Assembly (NCBI GenBank): GCA_964645285.1
Contig: CAZYDR010000090.1
Span: forward strand, 1-14,995
DNA from: JAYZAP01 sp964645285
GTDB taxonomy: Bacteria; Pseudomonadota; Alphaproteobacteria; JAAXGF01
DNA: 14,995 nucleotides
Reading direction: 5' to 3'
Translations under genes and position numbers: made by a program
Shown: positions 8,128 to 14,636 of the stretch, in pieces
Layout: each line of letters begins with the position of its first letter
Position numbering within the stretch: position 1 is the stretch's first letter
Notes under the pieces: model-generated
The model's database searches: none
What the model saw: only the letters and a program-made list of their open reading frames with translations
What the model was told of the DNA's origin: nothing

Positions 8128-8355
8128 CGGCGATGGGGCCGGCTTGGGCGCGGTCGCGCGCTTCGATCTGGTTTTCGGTTTGGTGGCGGCCTTGACCGTT
8201 CGTGTGGATTTGGGCTTGGGCTTGGCCTTTGGAGAAACCTTGGCCTTGGGCGCTGCTTTAGCCTTGGGTGCGGCCTTGGTCTTTGGAGTAGCCTTGGCCT
8301 TGGGCGCGGCCTTGGTCGTGGCGGCGGACTCGGACTTTGGTTTGGGACTGGCTAT
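8128..8355 (-). other. In-frame Lys/Ala/Pro-rich N-terminal extension of RsfS, apparent ATA start
   Basis: Reading back from the RsfS ATG, 76 codons are open until a TAG at 8359-8361. The translation is a histone H1-like basic tail made of units such as KAAPKAKATPKTKAAPKAK. There is no ATG, GTG, TTG or CTG in this frame. The first possible initiator is ATA (8355-8353), preceded by AAGGA (8368-8364) at an ideal 8-base spacing. Either translation starts at ATA or an ATG has been mutated or mis-sequenced. The repetitive coding pattern, absent from the other frames, supports real coding. Otherwise this would be an unusually long non-coding gap in a tight operon. Confidence 0.6.
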
Positions 8356-8363
8356 GTGCTAAT

Positions 8364-8368
8364 TCCTT
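8364..8368 (-). promoter_or_regulatory. Shine-Dalgarno AAGGA for extended RsfS
   Basis: AAGGA on the minus strand, followed by ATTAGCAC and then ATA. It lies in the short space after the nadD stop and has no other start codon at a suitable distance, which argues that ATA at 8355 is used. Confidence 0.5.
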
Positions 8369-8381
8369 GAATTACTGGGAT

Positions 8382-8993
8382 TTACAGGTCTTCGTCAAAA
8401 CCCTCTCGCGACCCCCGAATGGAGGTCGCCGAGGCGGCGTGCAACTTGCCGCGAACGAGCACCCAGGCCGGTGGGGCGAGCCCGGCAAGCCCGTGCGCCT
8501 GACGCTGGTCGATGCGCGACGATGCATAACGCTGTGCCGCGCCACTGCCAAGCGCACCGTAAGAATAGGTTGGCCGATCGAAAACGGCAATGGGCATCGC
8601 CTCGAAGATCGCCGTCCAGTTCCGCCAGGACGAAATCTGCACCAGATTGTCAGCCCCCATGACCCAGACAAAATTGGTTCGCGGAAAGCGCTTGTTCAGC
8701 GCCCTCAAGGTATCGGCGGTGTAGCGGGTGCCGAGGCGGCGCTCCATATCACTGACTGTGATACGCGGGTCATCGGCCAGTTCGCAGGCCCCGGCCAGGC
8801 GGTCACCGAAGCCGGCCATATCATCGGCCGGTTTGAGCGGGTTCTGGGGCGACACCAGCCACCACAGCTCATCAAGGGCAAGATGATCGAGCGCCAGCAA
8901 GCTGATATGCAGATGGCCCTCATGGGCCGGATTAAACGACCCCCCGAGAAGCCCGATGCGCGGACCGGCTCGCCGCTGTATAGGCCCCGCCAC
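8382..8993 (-). CDS. nadD: Nicotinate-nucleotide adenylyltransferase
   Basis: NadD joins nicotinate mononucleotide with ATP to give deamido-NAD, a shared step of NAD synthesis. The 203-residue cytoplasmic product has the nucleotidyltransferase signature GGSFNPAHEGH (residues 17-27), the WWLVSPQNPLK substrate loop, FVWVMGADNL, and ISSWRNW near residue 150, which replaces the usual ISSTxxR-type motif position. The start is GTG at 8993, 15 bp after the proA stop, with a moderate GGGCGGGG-type upstream stretch. The gene order obgE-proB-proA-nadD-rsfS is common in Alphaproteobacteria, which supports the call. Confidence 0.95.
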   Translation of the reverse strand: MAGPIQRRAGPRIGLLGGSFNPAHEGHLHISLLALDHLALDELWWLVSPQNPLKPADDMAGFGDRLAGACELADDPRITVSDMERRLGTRYTADTLRALNKRFPRTNFVWVMGADNLVQISSWRNWTAIFEAMPIAVFDRPTYSYGALGSGAAQRYASSRIDQRQAHGLAGLAPPAWVLVRGKLHAASATSIRGSREGFDEDL

Positions 8994-9008
8994 TACCCCG
9001 CCCTGGTA

Positions 9009-10292
9009 TTACGGGCGGACATGGCCGCTGCCGCGGACCACGTATTTGTAGCTGGTCAGTTGCTCGATGCCGACCGGACCGCGGGCGTGGAGTTTGCCGG
9101 TGGAAATGCCGATCTCGGCGCCCATGCCGAATTCGCCGCCGTCGGCATACTGGGTCGAGGCGTTGTGCAGCAGGATGCCGCTGTCGACCCGGGCGAGGAA
9201 GCGTTGAGCCGCGCCATCGTCATCGGTGACGATACACTCGGTATGATGAGAGCCGTAGCGGCCAATATGGTGGATCGCCTCGTCGACCCCGTCGACCACC
9301 TTAATGGAGAGGATGGCGTCGAGGTATTCGGTGTCCCAGTCATTGGCGCTGGCCGGGGTGACCCGGGCGTCGGCGGCGCGGGCGCGCTCGTCGCCGCGCA
9401 GCTCGCAGTCGGCCTCGGCCAGAGGATCGAGGATGCCGGGCAGCATGGCGTCGGCCACCGCGCTGTCGATCAGCAGGGTCTCGGTGGCGCCGCAGATGCC
9501 GGGACGCCGCATCTTGGCGTTGAACACGATGTCGCGCGCCATGGCGGCGTCGGCGCCGGCGTGAACGTAGGTGTGGCAAATGCCATCGAGATGCTTAAGC
9601 ACGGGAATACGGCTCTCGGCGGCGACCCGCTCGATCAGCCCCCTGCCGCCGCGCGGAATGATGACATCGATGGTATCGGCCATGGTCAGCATTTCACCGA
9701 CCGCTGCGCGATCCCGGATCGGCACCAGCTGAATGCAGCCCTCGGGCAGACCGGCCGCCGCCAGGCCACGGGCGAGACAGGCGGCGATGGCGCGCGATGA
9801 GCGGAAACTTTCGGAGCCGCCGCGCAGAATCACCGCATTGCCCGACTTGAGACACAGCCCGCCGGCATCGGCGGTGACGTTGGGCCGGGATTCATAGATT
9901 ACCCCGATAACCCCGAGGGGCACCCGCAGGCGCTGTATCTTCAGGCCGTTGGGGCGCTCCCACGCGTCCATGATGGCGCCAATGGGATCATCGAAGGTGG
10001 CGATGTCAATCAGGCCGGTGGCCATGGCCTCGATGCGCTCGTCATTGAGCACCAGGCGATCGATCATGGCGCCTCTGAGGCCGCGCGCCGTGGCCTCGGC
10101 GACGTCTTCAGCATTGGCCGCGAGAAGAACCTCGCGATCCTCGCGGATCGCCGCCGACGCCGCTTCAAGAGCCGCGTTCTTGGATTCCGGCGAGGCAAGG
10201 GCGAGAACCGCGCTGGCGGCACGGGCCCGGACGCCGATTTCGGCCATGCCCGTATCGGCGGATAAGGTCTCGATGGAATTCATTGCGGTCAT
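9009..10292 (-). CDS. proA: Gamma-glutamyl phosphate reductase
   Basis: ProA reduces glutamyl-5-phosphate with NADPH to glutamate-5-semialdehyde, the second step of proline synthesis. The 427-residue product has the family's normal length. The aldehyde dehydrogenase-like catalytic Cys is Cys267 in MRRPGICGATETLL; other signatures are RVPLGVIGVIYESRPNVT, LKSGNAVILRGGSE, IIPRGGRGLI, GICHTYVH and a C-terminal GPVGIEQLTSYKYVVRG block. The ATG at 10292 has GAGAGGGAA just upstream; ATG 10283 is possible. It follows proB by 26 bp, so the two proline enzymes, which act on an unstable intermediate, are made together. Confidence 0.97.
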   Translation of the reverse strand: MTAMNSIETLSADTGMAEIGVRARAASAVLALASPESKNAALEAASAAIREDREVLLAANAEDVAEATARGLRGAMIDRLVLNDERIEAMATGLIDIATFDDPIGAIMDAWERPNGLKIQRLRVPLGVIGVIYESRPNVTADAGGLCLKSGNAVILRGGSESFRSSRAIAACLARGLAAAGLPEGCIQLVPIRDRAAVGEMLTMADTIDVIIPRGGRGLIERVAAESRIPVLKHLDGICHTYVHAGADAAMARDIVFNAKMRRPGICGATETLLIDSAVADAMLPGILDPLAEADCELRGDERARAADARVTPASANDWDTEYLDAILSIKVVDGVDEAIHHIGRYGSHHTECIVTDDDGAAQRFLARVDSGILLHNASTQYADGGEFGMGAEIGISTGKLHARGPVGIEQLTSYKYVVRGSGHVRP

Positions 10293-10318
10293 GTTTCCCT
10301 CTCGGATCAGAGCCGGTC

Positions 10319-11437
10319 CTAAACCAGCACTAAATCGTCGCGGTGGATCATTTCCTCGCGGCCACGGTAGCCGAGAAGACCTTCGATATCACGGCTTTTG
10401 TAGCCGGCGATACGCCGCGCATCAGCCGCTGAATAAGCGCTCAGACCCCGCGCCGCCTCGGTCCCGTCGGGGCCTTTGACGCTGACCGCGTCGCCCCGGC
10501 TGAACTCGCCGTCCACCGCCGTCACCCCGGCTGGCAGCAGGCTGGTGCCGCGCGCCAGGGCGGCCACGGCGCCGCTGTCGATGGTCAGGCTGCCGCTGCA
10601 GCTGAGACTGCCGGCAATCCACTGCTTGCGCAGGGTCTTGGGGTTGGACTGGGCGACGAACCGGGTACAGCGCGCGCCACTGGCGATGGCGGCCAGCGGG
10701 TTAAGGCCTACGCCGTCGGCGATGACCATGTCGCAGCCTGCCGCGGTGGCGATCTTGGCGGCCGCCAGCTTGGTCACCATGCCGCCGGAACCGTCGAGCG
10801 GATTGGGCGGGCCGGCCATGGCCTCGATGTCGGCGGTGATTTTCTGGACCTCGGAGATAAACGCGGCATCCGGATCGATCCGGGGGTCGCTGGCGTACAG
10901 ACCATCGATATCCGACAGCAGGATCATCAGGTCAGCGCTGACCATCTGGGCCACACGGGCGGCTAGTCGGTCGTTGTCGCCGAAGCGAATCTCGGCGGTG
11001 GCCACGGTGTCGTTTTCGTTAATCACCGGCACGGCGCCAAGACGCAACAGGGTGTCGATGGTGGTGCGGGCATTGAGATAGCGCCGCCTCTCCTCGGTAT
11101 CGCCAAGGGTGACCAGCACCTGAGCCGCCGCCAGATCGTGGCGCGCCAGGGTTTCTTCATAGGCATGGGCCAGACGAATTTGACCACAGGCCGCCGCCGC
11201 CTGGCTTTCCTCAAGTTTAAGCGCGCGCACGAAGTTCTGAGCAAGACGACGGCGACCCAGGGCGATGGCGCCAGACGAGACGATAATTACCTCCTGGCCA
11301 CGCGCCCGCATGGCGGCCACGTCATCGGCCAGGGCGCCGAGCCATTGGCGATGAATCCTGCCGCTGTCACCATCGACCAGCAGCGCCGAGCCGATCTTGA
11401 CGATGATCCGCTTGGCATTTTCCATACGCGCCCTCAC
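10319..11437 (-). CDS. proB: Glutamate 5-kinase with PUA domain
   Basis: ProB phosphorylates glutamate with ATP, the first and usually proline-inhibited step of proline synthesis. The 372-residue product has an amino-acid kinase domain (about 7-260: RIIVKIGSALL, VIIVSSGAIALG, VPVINENDTVA, FGDNDRLAARVA, LLSDIDGLYASDPR, GGMVTKLAAAKIA) and a C-terminal PUA domain (about 280-360). Two starts are credible: GTG at 11437, overlapping the obgE stop and preceded by GAGGCGG, and ATG at 11425, which has GAGGG about 6 bases upstream. The coupling to obgE fits the GTG, but MENAKRIIVK from the ATG looks like the commoner family start. Cytoplasmic. Confidence 0.96.
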   Translation of the reverse strand: MRARMENAKRIIVKIGSALLVDGDSGRIHRQWLGALADDVAAMRARGQEVIIVSSGAIALGRRRLAQNFVRALKLEESQAAAACGQIRLAHAYEETLARHDLAAAQVLVTLGDTEERRRYLNARTTIDTLLRLGAVPVINENDTVATAEIRFGDNDRLAARVAQMVSADLMILLSDIDGLYASDPRIDPDAAFISEVQKITADIEAMAGPPNPLDGSGGMVTKLAAAKIATAAGCDMVIADGVGLNPLAAIASGARCTRFVAQSNPKTLRKQWIAGSLSCSGSLTIDSGAVAALARGTSLLPAGVTAVDGEFSRGDAVSVKGPDGTEAARGLSAYSAADARRIAGYKSRDIEGLLGYRGREEMIHRDDLVLV

Positions 11438-12456
11438 GACACCGCCTCGACAGGTTCGGGATCCTCGTCGGGAACAGCCGCCAGGGCGAACAGGGCGTGC
11501 ATTACCGGGGGGACGCCGGCGCCGGTGACCCCGGACATGACCATCACCTCGCCGCCACAGGCTTCGGCAAGCTGATCGCGACGCTCAGTGGTTTCATCTT
11601 CGGTCAGCACGTCACATTTGTTGAGAACAACCACGGCGGTCTTGTCAGCGACCCCGTGATCGTACTTCTCAAGCTCGCCGCGCACGGTGTGATAGTCAGC
11701 CGCCACATCGTCGGCGGTACCGTCGACCAGGTGCAACAGAGCCTTGCAGCGTTCCACATGACCGAGGAAACGGTCGCCCAGGCCAATGCCTTCGTGGGCC
11801 CCTTCGATGAGGCCGGGAATATCGGCGATGACCAGATCGCGATTGTCCAACAGCGCCACGCCAAGCTGAGGCGTCAGGGTGGTGAATGGATAATCTGCGA
11901 TTTTTGGCCGGGCCCGGGAGACCGCGGCGAGGAAGGTCGACTTGCCGGCGTTGGGCAGGCCGACCAGGCCGATATCGGCGATCAGCCGCAGGCGCATAAC
12001 GATATCGCGATTTTCGCCCTGACCGCCCGCATCGGCACGGCGCGGCGCCCGGTTGGTCGATGATTTGTAATGGTGGTTTCCCCGGCCGCCATCGCCGCCC
12101 CGAGCCAGCACCGCGCGATCGCCGATCTCGACCAGATCGGCGATCAGGGTCTCGCCGTCGTCGGCAAAGACCCGGGTGCCGGCGGGGACCAAAAGCTCGG
12201 CGTCGGCGCCACCGGCGCCGCTGCGTCGGCGGCCGGCCCCGCCACCACCGGTCTTGGCCTTGAAATGTTTGCGAAAACGGAAATCGATCAGGGTATTGAG
12301 GCCGGCGACGCAGATCACCACCACGTCGCCGCCATGGCCGCCATCACCGCCGTCGGGGCCGCCGTACTCGATATTTTTCTCACGGCGGAAGCTAACGCTG
12401 CCGTCACCGCCCTTGCCGCTTCGAATATTGACCTTGGCCTCGTCGATGAACTTCAT
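11434..12456 (-). CDS. obgE: GTPase Obg/CgtA
   Basis: Obg is an essential GTPase of 50S ribosome maturation and stress signalling. From ATG 12456 (MKFIDEAKVNIRSGKGG, the conserved start) the product has 340 residues. The glycine-rich Obg fold occupies about 1-158 (FGGPDGG-like YGGPDGGDGGHGGD, GRRRSGAGGAD). The G domain follows: P-loop GLPNAGKST (166-174), switch I YPFTTLTPQLG, DIPGLIEGAHEG (212 onward) and NKCD (279-282). It ends shortly after the G domain in an acidic tail, without a long C-terminal domain. The frame is open further upstream to a GTG at 12492, which I reject because MKF is the conserved family start. The Shine-Dalgarno is weak; a five-codon upstream ORF precedes it. Confidence 0.96.
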   Translation of the reverse strand: MKFIDEAKVNIRSGKGGDGSVSFRREKNIEYGGPDGGDGGHGGDVVVICVAGLNTLIDFRFRKHFKAKTGGGGAGRRRSGAGGADAELLVPAGTRVFADDGETLIADLVEIGDRAVLARGGDGGRGNHHYKSSTNRAPRRADAGGQGENRDIVMRLRLIADIGLVGLPNAGKSTFLAAVSRARPKIADYPFTTLTPQLGVALLDNRDLVIADIPGLIEGAHEGIGLGDRFLGHVERCKALLHLVDGTADDVAADYHTVRGELEKYDHGVADKTAVVVLNKCDVLTEDETTERRDQLAEACGGEVMVMSGVTGAGVPPVMHALFALAAVPDEDPEPVEAVS

Positions 12457-12461
12457 AACTG

Positions 12462-12476
12462 CTACTCGGTTCGCAT
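12462..12476 (-). promoter_or_regulatory. Possible five-codon upstream ORF before obgE
   Basis: ATG-CGA-ACC-GAG-TAG ends five bases before the obgE ATG, with GGAAGG two bases before its start. The spacing of that Shine-Dalgarno is short, so use is uncertain, but ribosomes ending here could re-initiate at obgE, which has little ribosome-binding sequence of its own. Confidence 0.2.
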
Positions 12477-12500
12477 TGCCTTCCGCGGACACCCGAAATG

Positions 12501-12530
12501 AATAAGGGGGAATGGCATGCCATTCCCCCC
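12501..12530 (-). terminator. Intrinsic terminator or attenuator between rpmA and obgE
   Basis: 12506-12529 is a perfect 24-bp palindrome (GGGGGAATGGCA and its complement). As RNA it forms a 10-bp stem with a four-base loop. On the minus strand it is followed by TTATTCATTT, a fair T-rich tail; on the plus strand by AAAC. It lies 29 bp after the rpmA stop, so it would end many rplU-rpmA transcripts while letting some through to obgE and the housekeeping genes beyond. Confidence 0.7.
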
Positions 12531-12558
12531 AAACAATCGGGCAATTGTTAAGGGGTAT

Positions 12559-12825
12559 TCAGCCCGGCGGCTCCGACGGCTCGACGGATGCCATGGCGCG
12601 ATCACCGCTGTGGCGGGTGAACTTGACCTTACCATCGGTGAGCGCGAACAGGGTGTGGTCGCGGCCCACACCGACGCCGACACCGGCACGAATCTTGGTG
12701 CCGCGCTGACGCACGATGATGTTGCCAGCGAGGACCGCCTGACCGCCTGACTTCTTGACCCCGAGCCTGCGGCCCGCTGAATCGCGACCGTTACGTGAAC
12801 TGCCGCCTGCCTTTTTATGTGCCAT
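12559..12825 (-). CDS. rpmA: 50S ribosomal protein bL27
   Basis: The 88-residue protein starts MAHKKAGGSSRNGRDSAGRR, the standard bL27 N-terminus that reaches toward the peptidyl-transferase centre, and continues with GVKKSGGQ, AGNIIVRQRGTK and HTLFALTDGKVKF. Length is normal. No N-terminal propeptide of the Firmicutes type is present. Its ATG shares one base with the rplU stop (TGATG), and GAGGAGAG lies about 7 bases upstream, so the pair is coupled. The C-terminus ends in a less conserved Ser/Pro/Glu stretch. Confidence 0.97.
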   Translation of the reverse strand: MAHKKAGGSSRNGRDSAGRRLGVKKSGGQAVLAGNIIVRQRGTKIRAGVGVGVGRDHTLFALTDGKVKFTRHSGDRAMASVEPSEPPG

Positions 12826-13358
12826 CAGGAACTCTCCTCGGTGGATTTCTTCGCGGCCGGCTTCTTGGCCGGGGCCTTCTTCGCAGCGGGCTTCTTGGCC
12901 GCCGCTTTCTTAGGCGCCGCCTTCTTCTTGGGCGCGGCCTTCTCTGGTGCTGCTTCGCCAGCCGCATCCTCAACCTTGGCCTCTGGCTCGGGCTTCGGCG
13001 CTGCCTTGGGTTTGGCCGCGGCTTTGGGCTTGGCGGCTTTGGAGCCGGCTGCCAGCACGTCGGTAATGCGCAGAACGGTGACGTCCTGGCGATGTCCCTT
13101 GGTGCGGCGATATTTCTTGCGGCGCTTTTTCTTGAATACCAAAATCTTGTCGGCGCGGGTCTGCTCAAGCACCGTGGCGACCACTTTGGCGCCATCGACC
13201 AACGGCGCGCCAACGGTGGTGTCGGCGCCCTCACCCAGCATCAATACCTGATCGAGCTCGATCGTCGCGCCTGCCTCGCCCTCAAGCTTCTCGACCTTGA
13301 TGACATCGTTGGCGGCGATCCGGTATTGCTTTCCACCGGTTTGAATAACTGCGTACAT
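12825..13358 (-). CDS. rplU: 50S ribosomal protein bL21 with long basic C-terminal tail
   Basis: Residues 1-103 are a complete bL21: MYAVIQTGGKQYRI, VEKLEGEAGA, GAPLVDGAKVVATVLEQ, and the RNA-binding FKKKRRKKYRRTKGHRQ segment ending at ITDVLA. Residues about 104-177 form an extra tail of Lys, Ala and Pro repeats (KPKAAAKPKAAPKPEP, then KKAAPKK/AAKKPAAKK units), histone H1-like. Typical bL21 has about 100-110 residues, so the tail adds about 70%. I use ATG 13358 because it is the conserved start; the frame extends to 13382. The gene heads the minus-strand train behind a strong promoter. Confidence 0.95.
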   Translation of the reverse strand: MYAVIQTGGKQYRIAANDVIKVEKLEGEAGATIELDQVLMLGEGADTTVGAPLVDGAKVVATVLEQTRADKILVFKKKRRKKYRRTKGHRQDVTVLRITDVLAAGSKAAKPKAAAKPKAAPKPEPEAKVEDAAGEAAPEKAAPKKKAAPKKAAAKKPAAKKAPAKKPAAKKSTEESS

Positions 13359-13386
13359 GTCTCGAACCCGTTGGTGACCCATCTAT

Positions 13387-13434
13387 CCGACAGTCGCGCA
13401 ACGCGCGGCGAGGGCCTGAAAATCCGTCTGCCGG
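13387..13434 (-). promoter_or_regulatory. Structured 5' leader of rplU
   Basis: The predicted mRNA start near 13438 gives an 80-base leader. Minus-strand CCGGCAG (13434-13428) can pair with CTGTCGG (13393-13387) through seven pairs with one G-U, enclosing a second hairpin CGCGC-GTT-GCGCG (13407-13395). Ribosomal protein operons are often autoregulated through such leaders, but I know no matching family here. Confidence 0.4.
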
Positions 13435-13444
13435 AGAGGGCGGC

Positions 13445-13472
13445 ACTATACCCGTGAAACGCCCGCTGTCAA
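13445..13472 (-). promoter_or_regulatory. Sigma-70 promoter for rplU-rpmA and downstream genes
   Basis: Minus-strand TTGACA (13472-13467) is a perfect -35 box and TATAGT (13450-13445) a five-of-six -10 box, separated by 16 bp. Transcription should begin near 13438, 80 bases before rplU. It is the best promoter match I find in the window. Confidence 0.85.
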
Positions 13473-13513
13473 CGGCTTTGGCACTTCACTGACGACATGA
13501 CAAACCTACCAAA

Positions 13514-13651
13514 ATGACGACTGCTGGTATAGATGTTGATGCCATGAACAACAACGCCAAAAGCATGCTGGTATTGGCCGGTGACGGCATCGGCCCGGAG
13601 GTGGTCGCCGAGGCCCTGCGGGTGATCGAATGGTTCGTCGACCGGCGCGGA
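13514..13651 (+). pseudogene. leuB: 5' fragment of a leuB-like isopropylmalate/isocitrate dehydrogenase gene
   Basis: From ATG 13544 the frame reads MNNNAKSMLVLAGDGIGPEV then VAEALRVIEWFVDRRG, which matches the N-terminus of the 3-isopropylmalate dehydrogenase family (LPGDGIGPEV motif, first strand and helix of the NAD-binding fold). Homology stops after about 36 codons; the frame then continues to 13810 as unrelated sequence. A full enzyme has about 350-370 residues, so this is a cut-off remnant with no catalytic part. ATG 13514 is an in-frame alternative start; neither has a clear Shine-Dalgarno. It could equally be a tartrate or isocitrate dehydrogenase relative. Confidence 0.65.
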
Positions 13652-13755
13652 TCGGGGGGGTGGTTCCTGAGGACGGGGCTTGGGCTGAGTTTTGGCCAAA
13701 TGGCTTGTTCGCCAAGCAATTTCGGGGTAGCTGCACCGCGAAACCGCCCTTGGGG
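13652..13755 (+). other. Unidentified gene-fragment sequence after the leuB break
   Basis: The reading frame that later carries the IS3 remnant translates here as VVPEDGAWAEFWPNGLFAKQ. The WPxGxF cluster faintly recalls the C-terminal end of some AAA ATPases (DUF3696 type), but 20 residues are too few to decide. No start, stop or other signal is visible. Confidence 0.2.
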
Positions 13756-13794
13756 CGCCCCGACAACGGAGCCGAGTTCACTGCCCGTGCTGTA
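13756..13794 (+). mobile_element. Short IS3-family transposase (DDE domain) remnant
   Basis: Thirteen codons read RPDNGAEFTARAV, which matches the second Asp block of IS3-family OrfB integrase domains (RSDNGxEFTAxAV). Nothing transposase-like is seen directly before or after it. It is in the same orientation and reading frame as the longer IS3 fragment at 14860, so both may come from one disrupted element. Confidence 0.4.
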
Positions 13795-13928
13795 TCTGGC
13801 CTCCGCCTGACCAACGCAGACCCCGAGGCGCGGAAGATTCTCCTAGAAAATTCCAAAAAATGTTCAGAATGTCACATCCTGGAAGTTAGACTATATCCAC
13901 CGTTTATGGCATAATAACAACCAGTTTC
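13795..13928 (+). other. Unassigned remnant sequence
   Basis: The frame stays open after the transposase remnant for 39 codons (to the stop before 13917), giving a Cys-containing peptide with KKCSECHILEVRLYPPF that I do not recognise. Base composition begins to fall toward AT here. I see no terminal inverted repeat or promoter. Confidence 0.3.
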
Positions 13929-14218
13929 ATGGTTACTGAAGCACCATCCACGGTCCGGGCAAGACGCCTCCGCGAGCGCCGCTCACGGGCGTGGCCATGA
14001 TTGCGCCGGTCGAGGTTGGCGAGGGCGGCGTCGACTTATTAATCCGGAACGAGTTACTGAAGCAGCATCAAACGCGTGACCGGAAAGCCGTCGGTAAGGC
14101 GTGTCTTGCGGCGCTGGAGCAGTGGTCCACGGACAACGGCCCATTGCTCAGAGGCTCGGGTTGTGTGGTTGTTGGGTTTCTGGCTTATACTGATTACGTT
14201 ACAATGTCTTCCATATAG
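13929..14218 (+). pseudogene. Small alphaproteobacterial-type hypothetical gene, split by a frameshift
   Basis: Two pieces overlap at ATGA. The first (13929-14000) is MVTEAPSTVRARRLRERRSR plus AWP; the second (13997-14218) begins MIAPVEVGEGGVDLLIRNEL and contains TRDRKAVGKACLAALEQW. Small proteins with an Arg-rich start followed by a VPVEV-like strand and a short 'DR.AVG.A' helix are familiar to me from alphaproteobacterial mobile regions, where both parts are one chain, so I infer a one-frame slip near 13990. After EQW the sequence (DNGPLLRGSGCVVVGF) no longer resembles that type. Function unknown. Confidence 0.4.
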
Positions 14219-14246
14219 AAAAACGTAATAGTACCTGAATTTTCCA

Positions 14247-14632
14247 ATGATCGAAGTTGTTGCAGCCATAATATATTTCGAAAAAATATCCTTTGCTTCC
14301 AGAGGGGGGAGGGAAAATACGAGTATACCTCTCACAAATATGAATTTCCCGGGGGTAAGATTGAGCCGGGTGAAGATCAGGTTCAGGCTCTAAAACGAGA
14401 ATTGTGGGAGGAACTGGAGATCCACGTAGTTATCAAAGAGAAAGTGATCAGTGTGGAATACTCGTATCCCGATTTTGATATCTTAATGCACTGTTATCGA
14501 TGTGTTACGAAAGAGTTTCACGGACGCTTGAAAGAGCATATTAATTTTAAATTGCTGAGGCCTGAGGAATTACAGTTCCTGGAATGGATGGCTGCAGATA
14601 AACCAGTTGTTGATCTAATAAGTGCAGGATAA
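14247..14632 (+). pseudogene. Nudix hydrolase (MutT-like 8-oxo-dGTP diphosphatase), frameshifted
   Basis: ATG 14247 opens with MIEVVAAIIYFEKISFASRG, a typical MutT start, but the frame is lost in the G6 run at 14304-14309. The next frame continues correctly: GEGKYEYTSHKYEFPGGKIE, with the Nudix box GKIEPGEDQVQALKREL-WEEL (ligand Glu residues present), then FDILMHCYRC and a C-terminal LLRPEELQFLEWMAADKPVV, ending at TAA 14632. Adding one G would restore a single protein of about 128 residues. Such enzymes hydrolyse oxidised or non-canonical nucleoside triphosphates. The DNA is clearly more AT-rich than the rest of the window, which suggests foreign origin. It could be a true mutation, a sequencing slip or a -1 frameshift site. 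The next gene starts 4 bp after the stop. Confidence 0.75.
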
Positions 14633-14636
14633 CGGG

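Noticed and set aside
8057..8370. Leu/Gly/Ala-rich plus-strand ORFs that look like membrane repeats
   Set aside because: They are the complement of the Lys/Ala/Pro tail of RsfS (AAG/GCC codons read as CTT/GGC), not a real membrane protein.
8337..9800. 487-codon open frame on the plus strand opposite nadD and proA
   Set aside because: It lies antisense to two clearly conserved genes; long shadow frames are usual in GC-rich DNA, and its translation shows no recognisable domain.
13932..14068. Imperfect 16-base direct repeat GTTACTGAAGCxxCAT at 13932 and 14053
   Set aside because: Only two copies, not at any element boundary, and not matched by terminal inverted repeats; likely chance.
14161..14205. 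TATACT (14186) and TACAAT (14200) as promoters for the Nudix gene
   Set aside because: Neither has a convincing -35 box at 16-18 bp; AT-rich DNA gives such hexamers often.
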